DNA of 51,030 nucleotides from Streptomyces altiplanensis (GTDB taxonomy: Bacteria; Actinomycetota; Actinomycetes; Streptomycetales; Streptomycetaceae): assembly GCA_003719395.1 (NCBI GenBank), contig RHMC01000036.1, forward strand, positions 1 to 51,030. Direction: 5' to 3'. The position numbers were made by a program, and so were the translations under genes. The notes beneath the pieces were generated by a model. The model was not told the origin of the DNA. It did not search any database and saw nothing but the letters and a program-made list of their open reading frames with translations. Shown piece by piece: positions 47,804 through 51,030 of the stretch (positions are counted from its first letter, which is position 1; each line of letters starts with the position of its first letter).

Positions 47804-48103
47804 CGCCGTCCTCCAGGTGGTGTACGTCCGCCGCCCGCGCGGCGGGCGGCCGCTGACGGGGGAGTCCGCGTACGGCGTCACGGCGCGACGCTCCGCCGGC
47901 CGCTCACGGCGCGCGCTCCGCGCACGCGCTCGGGGCGGCTCCACCGGGCCGGCACCGTACGCGGAACCCCGGGCACGCCGGGCACCGCCGGCGAGCGGCC
48001 GAGGGAGTACGGCCGGCACCGCAGCCGGCCCCACACGGTCCGGTTCGCCCTTCACCACTTGGCGGATCTGCTCCATGGAGTGTTCGTCGGTACTCATCGC
48101 CAT
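47804..48103 (-). CDS. Acyl-CoA carboxylase epsilon-like subunit, 3' end unclear
   Basis: From ATG 48103 (or 48097) the sequence reads MSTDEHSMEQIRQVVKGEPD, matching the start of the small epsilon subunits of actinobacterial acyl-CoA carboxylases (pattern IRxVxGxPxxEExAAxxAVL). A Pro/Arg-rich linker and a tail, AERRAVTPYADSPVSGR, follow. No stop occurs in this frame before the SnoaL-like gene, so the sequence as given encodes an apparent fusion; an indel near 47820 that hides the stop is more likely. It would help supply malonyl-CoA to the polyketide synthase. Its expected large beta partner survives only as a stub overlapping its start. Confidence 0.6.
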
Positions 48104-48282
48104 CCTGTTCTTCGGAGGAGCGGAGGTACTCCGCCCCCGGTGCCGGGCGTGGTGTCACTGCGGCGGAGGACGACGTTCGCCGCCCCCTCCGTGGCAGCGG
48201 GGTCCGGGCCGTCGCGCGCGGAGTCCTTGATCCGGTGTAGCTCCTCGGTCCGGGACCGGATCGTTCCCTGTGCTGCGGACAT
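48094..48282 (-). pseudogene. Acyl-CoA carboxylase beta subunit reduced to a stub
   Basis: From ATG 48282, with GGAGGACGG as RBS, the first 32 codons read IRSRTEELHRIKDSARDGPDPAATE, the standard N-terminus of propionyl/acetyl-CoA carboxylase beta chains, which continues in intact proteins with QHxKGKLTARERI. Here the next codons are GAANVVLRRSDTTPGTGG, possibly a worn version of the C-terminal VLRxKDTTPP segment of the same protein. About 470 residues between them are missing. The stop overlaps the epsilon subunit start region, as an intact beta gene would do. The remaining 62-residue peptide cannot be a carboxyltransferase. Confidence 0.65.
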
Positions 48283-48319
48283 GGGCTTCCGTCCTCCGTC
48301 GGGTCGATGGGCCGAGGTG

Positions 48320-49283
48320 TCAGGCGCCGGCGTACGCGGGGGCGAATGAACTTATGGTGGAAGCCAGTTGGCGGGCGCTTCCGGTCGAATGCACACGGGC
48401 GGCGGGCAGGGCACGGCGGATGAGGCCGCCGAGCAGACAGCCCGGGCCGACCTCCACGAAGCGGTCCGCACCCGTGGCGGCCAGTGCCTCGACGGCGTCG
48501 CTCCAGCGCACCGAGCGGGTGAGCTCGCCGCGCAGAGCCGCGGCCGCCTCGGCGCCGGACGTCAGCCACTGCCCCGTCGCGCCGGACATCAGCGGACGGT
48601 CCGGGTCGTGGAACTCGGCCGTCGCCAGTGCGTCGGCGTACTCGTCCTCGATGTCCCGCAGCAGACTGGAGTGGAAGGCGCCGCCTGGCGTCAGCCGGAG
48701 GACCCGCGCGGCCCCCGCCCGCCGGGCGGCACGCGTCACGTGCTCCACGGCCGCGCCCTCGCCGGACACGACGTTCCCGCCCGGACCGTAGTGGCCCGTG
48801 ACCTCCACGACGCGGGCGGTGGCCGCCGAGGCCGCGGCGCGCAGCCGCTGGACCCGGAACCGGTCGAGGCCCAGGACGGCGGCGGTGGAACCGGGCACGC
48901 GGTCGTCGACGGCACGCCACCAGCTCACCGCGCAGCCGCACGAGCCGCAGCGCCTCGGTCCACTCCAGGACACCCGCCGCGGTGAGCGCCGTGTAGTGGC
49001 CCAGGCTGTGACCCGCCACCGCGCGGGGCTCCACTCCGTACGAGCGCAGCACCTCCAGCGTCATCAGGCTGGTCAGGAAGACCGCCGGCTGGGCGATCGG
49101 CGGATCGTCGAGGTCCCGGGCCGGGCCGCGCAGGCACAGCTGAGACAGGGGGAGCCCCAGCACCGCGTCGGCGGCGAAGTGGTAGCGGCCGGCCAGTTCG
49201 GGGTGCAGGGCGAGCAGTTCCGCGCTCATTCCGGGGCGCTGCGCTCCCTGGCCGGGGAAGACGAAGGCGGCGGTGCGGTTCAT
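48320..49283 (-). CDS. Malonyl-CoA:ACP transacylase (FabD-like), frameshifted
   Basis: About 320 residues from ATG 49283 (MNRTAAFVFPGQGAQRPGM); ATG 49292 is an alternative start. The active serine is in AVAGHSLGHYTALTAAG near residue 92, and the catalytic His region reads LTPGGAFHSSLLRDI near 200. A shift near 48925 splits it after LVRLRGELV. The end has GCLLGGLIRRALP. It loads malonyl units onto the acyl carrier protein of a type II PKS. This is one of the few core PKS-supply genes still nearly whole, although the PKS genes next to it are only stubs. Confidence 0.85.
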
Positions 49284-49583
49284 GACGGTCACGTCCTTTG
49301 TGTCGGTCGGAGGTGGGAACGGTCTTGCGTCCGGTCGCCCTCACCGTCCCGGGCCCGTAGCCACTCCCCGGCCGGCCGGCGGACGCGGACGACTGCGGAG
49401 CCGAACCGCGCACAGCGGCGGCGGTGTGGGCGGCGGGGCACGGAACGTCCAGTACCGCCCAGCCGTACGGGTGCCGAGCTCCGTGCGCCGCACCGCGTCC
49501 CGGCCACGGCTGCGGACGAACCGCACGGCCCGCGGGGGCACCCGCGGGCCGCGGGCGAGCAGCGCGCGCGGCGCCCCGCGGGC

Positions 49584-49735
49584 GGCTGCGTCCTGCGGCT
49601 CGCCGGCACGGTCGAAGGCCGGCAGCCCGGCCGTCCGCTCCACGGCTTCAGGGGTGCCGAAAACCGGGCTGCCGCTGCGCGTGATGCCCGGCGCGACGCT
49701 GTTGACCGTGATCCCCCCGTGGGCCCGGGTGCTTC
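49584..49735 (-). pseudogene. C-terminal stub of an SDR ketoreductase
   Basis: Joined across one frame change near 49650, the minus strand reads GGITVNSVAPGITRSG, then SPVFGTPEAVERTAGLPAFDRAGEPQD. This is the substrate-loop region following the catalytic lysine of short-chain dehydrogenases (pattern GITVNxVAPGxT ... R.GEPEDIA). The cofactor-binding half and the catalytic YxxxK are absent; directly upstream are the last codons of the KS-beta stub and MPEQDERAAPRFA, of unknown origin. From 49300 to 49583 nothing is recognisable in any frame, apart from an RBS region for the transacylase. Confidence 0.55.
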
Positions 49736-49779
49736 GCGAAGCGCGGGGCGGCCCGCTCGTCCTGCTCCGGCATGTCCTT

Positions 49780-49968
49780 CTTCTCCATGGACAGGCGGTG
49801 TTCCAGGGCGCGACGAGCCCCTCGTCGGGATACCGGTCCGAGGGTGTACCCGGACGACGGCTCCACGGCGGTGGCGGACGGCGTCAGGCCCTCGCCCATG
49901 GTCAGGACGGCGCTGACCACATCCACCGGAGCGGCCCCGGAGCAGAGTCCGCCGATCATGGCCTTGGG
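49780..49968 (-). pseudogene. C-terminal stub of ketosynthase beta (chain length factor)
   Basis: The peptide KAMIGGLCSGAAPVDVVSAVL, then TMGEGLTPSATAVEPSSGYTL, matches the C-terminal end of type II PKS chain-length factors (pattern KAMxGRLYSGGAPLDVxxALLxxREGxIPPTxxVxE...YxLDLV). It lacks everything before this and decays after SSGYTL into sequence without the final GHGGFNS motif. It is joined directly, one frame off, to the N-terminus of ketosynthase alpha. About 330 residues of KS-beta and about 370 of KS-alpha are therefore missing between the two halves. Confidence 0.65.
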
Positions 49969-49970
49969 CG

Positions 49971-50126
49971 CGGTGCCGCGCCCCGGGAACGAAACGAGGA
50001 CGGGTCGGAGAGGGTGATGCCCCGGGCCGCTGTCCGTCCTTCGCCCAGCAGACTCCAGGAGTTCTTGACGCCCGTACCGCCCGGCGACGGCATCCCTGCT
50101 CCAGTGGTCACGACGCGACGGCCCAC
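49971..50126 (-). pseudogene. N-terminal stub of ketosynthase alpha
   Basis: From GTG 50126, preceded by AAGGGAGG, the peptide reads GRRVVTTGAGMPSPGGTG, VKNSWSLLGEGRTAARG and ITLSDPSSFRSR. This is the standard first 45 residues of type II PKS ketosynthase alpha (pattern RRVVVTGxGVxAPGGxGxKxFWxLLxxGRTATRxITFFDPxxFRSx). The conserved active-site Cys and both His lie in the missing body. After AAP the frame switches into the KS-beta C-terminus. The intact RBS and start show the gene was functional in an ancestor or in the unassembled genome. Confidence 0.7.
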
Positions 50127-50163
50127 GGCCGGTGGCCTCCCTTCGTACCGGTGCGACGGCGTG

Positions 50164-50241
50164 TCATTCTGCGGCCGTCCAGTCGTGGAAGCGGGTCGCC
50201 GTCGCACCGGCCGGGGACCACCAGGTGAGCGGGTCGTGTCG
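50164..50241 (-). pseudogene. C-terminal stub of a TcmI-type polyketide cyclase
   Basis: In a different frame from the oxygenase stub, the minus strand reads RHDPLTWWSPAGATATRFHDWTAAE and stops at TGA 50164-50166. The pattern YDPxTWRSPxDAMAxxFYxW is the end of the polyketide synthesis cyclase family (UrdF/JadI/LanF/TcmI). In angucycline clusters this cyclase lies between the oxygenase and KS-alpha, exactly where the stub sits. The first 80 or so residues are gone. It ends 38 bases before the KS-alpha start. Confidence 0.6.
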
Positions 50242-50402
50242 AAGACCTCCACCGTGCGGGCGGTGAAGCCGAGTCCGCGGGATTCCCCGCTGCGTTCCGC
50301 CAGGCGATCGAGGACGATGACGTCGACTCCCACGAGTCGCGGTTCACCGGCCGGCATCATGCCGGCCGGCCCCGCACCGGCGACCACCACTGCAGCGTCC
50401 AT
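50235..50402 (-). pseudogene. N-terminal stub of a second FAD-dependent polyketide oxygenase
   Basis: From ATG 50402 (GAGAGG upstream) about 56 residues are clearly related to the intact oxygenase at 43834: DAAVVVAGAGPAGMMPAGEP against DVSVVVAGAGPAGLMLAGEL, and ESRGLGFTARTVEVFD against ESRGMGFTARTMEVLR. Then homology stops abruptly and the cyclase stub begins. About 435 residues, including the second FAD motif, are missing. Changes at usually conserved positions (MMPAGEP) suggest either relaxed constraint or many base errors. Confidence 0.7.
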
Positions 50403-50560
50403 ATACCTCTCCTCGGCCATCGCACGGTTTCCTTCGCAAGGGGCGGATCGTCGGCGTACCTGTGGTCGTGCCTGCGGATGTCCCCGGCTCTGGAAGAGCG
50501 GCGAAGACCGGTGATCAGCCTCTTCCGCGGGAAGGCGGTCTTCAAGGGAGGCCGATGCAG

Positions 50561-50581
50561 ATGACCGTGACGTTTGGTCAT
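50561..50581. promoter_or_regulatory. ATGACC-N9-GGTCAT palindrome upstream of the PKS stubs
   Basis: A dyad with 6-base arms and a 9-base spacer in the roughly 350 gene-free bases (50403-50751) between the oxygenase stub and the transposase remnant. This region must contain the promoter of the former PKS operon. No -35/-10 pair is convincing. The dyad could bind a TetR- or SARP-independent regulator; this is only position and symmetry. Confidence 0.3.
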
Positions 50582-50641
50582 GTATGCGCATCTGTTGAAC
50601 GGCCGGGCGAGAGAAAGGTCAGAGGAACGTCAAATCAGCTC

Positions 50642-50674
50642 GGAGGATTCGGAGGATTCGGAGGACTCGGAGGG
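50642..50674. repeat. Short 9-base tandem repeat
   Basis: GGAGGATTC occurs twice, then GGAGGACTC, then GGAGGG. Read on + it gives a Ser-Glu-Asp repeat in a short frame from 50574 that I do not consider a real gene. Confidence 0.8.
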
Positions 50675-50751
50675 AAAGGGCCGGGCCGGTCCCGAGAGGC
50701 CGCCCGCGCGGCCGGACGGGAGACCGGGCCGCACCGGCCGCCGACCGCCCG

Positions 50752-51023
50752 TCAGGTGGTGGCCGGGAGCCGGGTGAGCCGCTTCCGGGCCAGGGCGGAC
50801 ACGTCGGCCCAGGGCCGGGTGCGTTCGATCCGCAGCCGGCGGCGGCGATCCCGAACCCGGCGGCGAGCGGGGTGCAGGTGTGGCCGCAGCGCAGGCGGGC
50901 CGGCGCGAACAGGGCCTGCCGTCCGGCCGAAAGGCGCCGACGCGTCCCGAACTCACGGCGCCGTGGGGCGAGTTGCCTGGCCGTCGCCACCCGCGGCGGC
51001 GTCAAGCGGGTGCACATCGCCAA
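50752..51023 (-). pseudogene. IS5-family-like transposase N-terminal remnant
   Basis: In the minus strand the frame at about 50835-51023 reads RRREFGTRRRLSAGRQALFA, then RLRCGHTCTPLAAGFGIAAA. This resembles the N-terminal helix-turn-helix segment of Streptomyces IS5-type transposases (pattern RRxxLGTRWRxLxxGRQALLxLAHLRxGxTYxxLAxGFGIGxxTxYRY). It is immediately followed in another frame by LRIERTRPWADVSALARKRL and a stop at 50752-50754, not the expected DDE domain. No inverted repeats or target duplication are recognisable. The right end touches the window edge. Confidence 0.5.
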
Positions 51024-51030
51024 GGCGGAA

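Noticed and set aside
50574..50777. Short plus-strand frame with a Ser-Glu-Asp repeat
   Set aside because: It is produced by a 9-base tandem repeat, has no RBS and no homologous pattern.

Overview
The window has very high G+C, frequent GTG starts, start/stop overlaps (GTGA, ATGA, TGATG), gene families typical of Streptomyces, and a SoxR-type box and an iron box of actinobacterial type. It is best read as a Streptomyces chromosome segment. I see no rRNA, tRNA or CRISPR. More than half of the genes carry isolated one- or two-base frame shifts with the protein continuing in another frame. These fall in conserved operons as well as accessory genes, so I treat most as uncorrected sequencing indels and give the full gene extent with approximate shift positions.

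Left part (1-10.4 kb): the C-terminal part of an uncharacterised protein; a reductive pyrimidine (uracil/thymine) catabolism operon on + (beta-ureidopropionase-like nitrilase, class III aminotransferase, dihydropyrimidinase, luciferase-like oxidoreductase) followed by only the N-terminal stub of an NCS1 nucleobase permease; then, on -, an FBP-domain protein, a methyltransferase and an AhpD-like protein; then a + strand NarL-type two-component pair. A hairpin terminator separates the pair from a convergent secreted lysyl-oxidase-like protein.

Middle (12.5-22.2 kb): a nine-gene minus-strand operon that looks like an aromatic-acid degradation pathway (FAH hydrolase, cyclase-family hydrolase, FAD monooxygenase, ACMSD-like amidohydrolase, extradiol-type VOC dioxygenase, second FAH hydrolase, SDR, CoA-transferase A and B). 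It is read divergently from a LysR regulator, and a palindrome lies between them. From 22.4 to 32.5 kb is a mixed block: two MFS exporters (one behind an iron box), a TTC38-like TPR protein, a gamma-glutamyltransferase, an inositol-monophosphatase-family protein, a CrtI-like oxidoreductase and an NmrA-like protein.

Right part (32.8-50.4 kb): a glycosylated aromatic polyketide cluster. Six overlapping or adjacent sugar genes (rmlA, rmlB, 2,3-dehydratase, 3-ketoreductase, PMP/Fe-S 3,4-dehydratase, SpnR-like aminotransferase) together suffice for TDP-4-amino-2,3,4,6-tetradeoxyglucose. Beside them are an activator-type glycosyltransferase, an MFS exporter behind a SoxR/MerR-type promoter with a 19-bp spacer, a PgaE/UrdE-type FAD oxygenase, two paralogous double-domain ABM proteins, a SnoaL-like protein, an acyl-CoA carboxylase epsilon subunit and a malonyltransferase.

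The most striking observation is at 48.0-50.4 kb. The core polyketide genes survive only as N- or C-terminal stubs joined to one another: oxygenase N-terminus to TcmI-type cyclase C-terminus, ketosynthase-alpha N-terminus to ketosynthase-beta C-terminus, an SDR C-terminus, and an acyl-CoA carboxylase beta N-terminus. The surviving order (oxygenase, cyclase, KS-alpha, KS-beta) is that of angucycline clusters. Either the cluster has lost its minimal PKS through serial intragenic deletions, or the assembly has collapsed here. An IS5-like transposase remnant ends the window.
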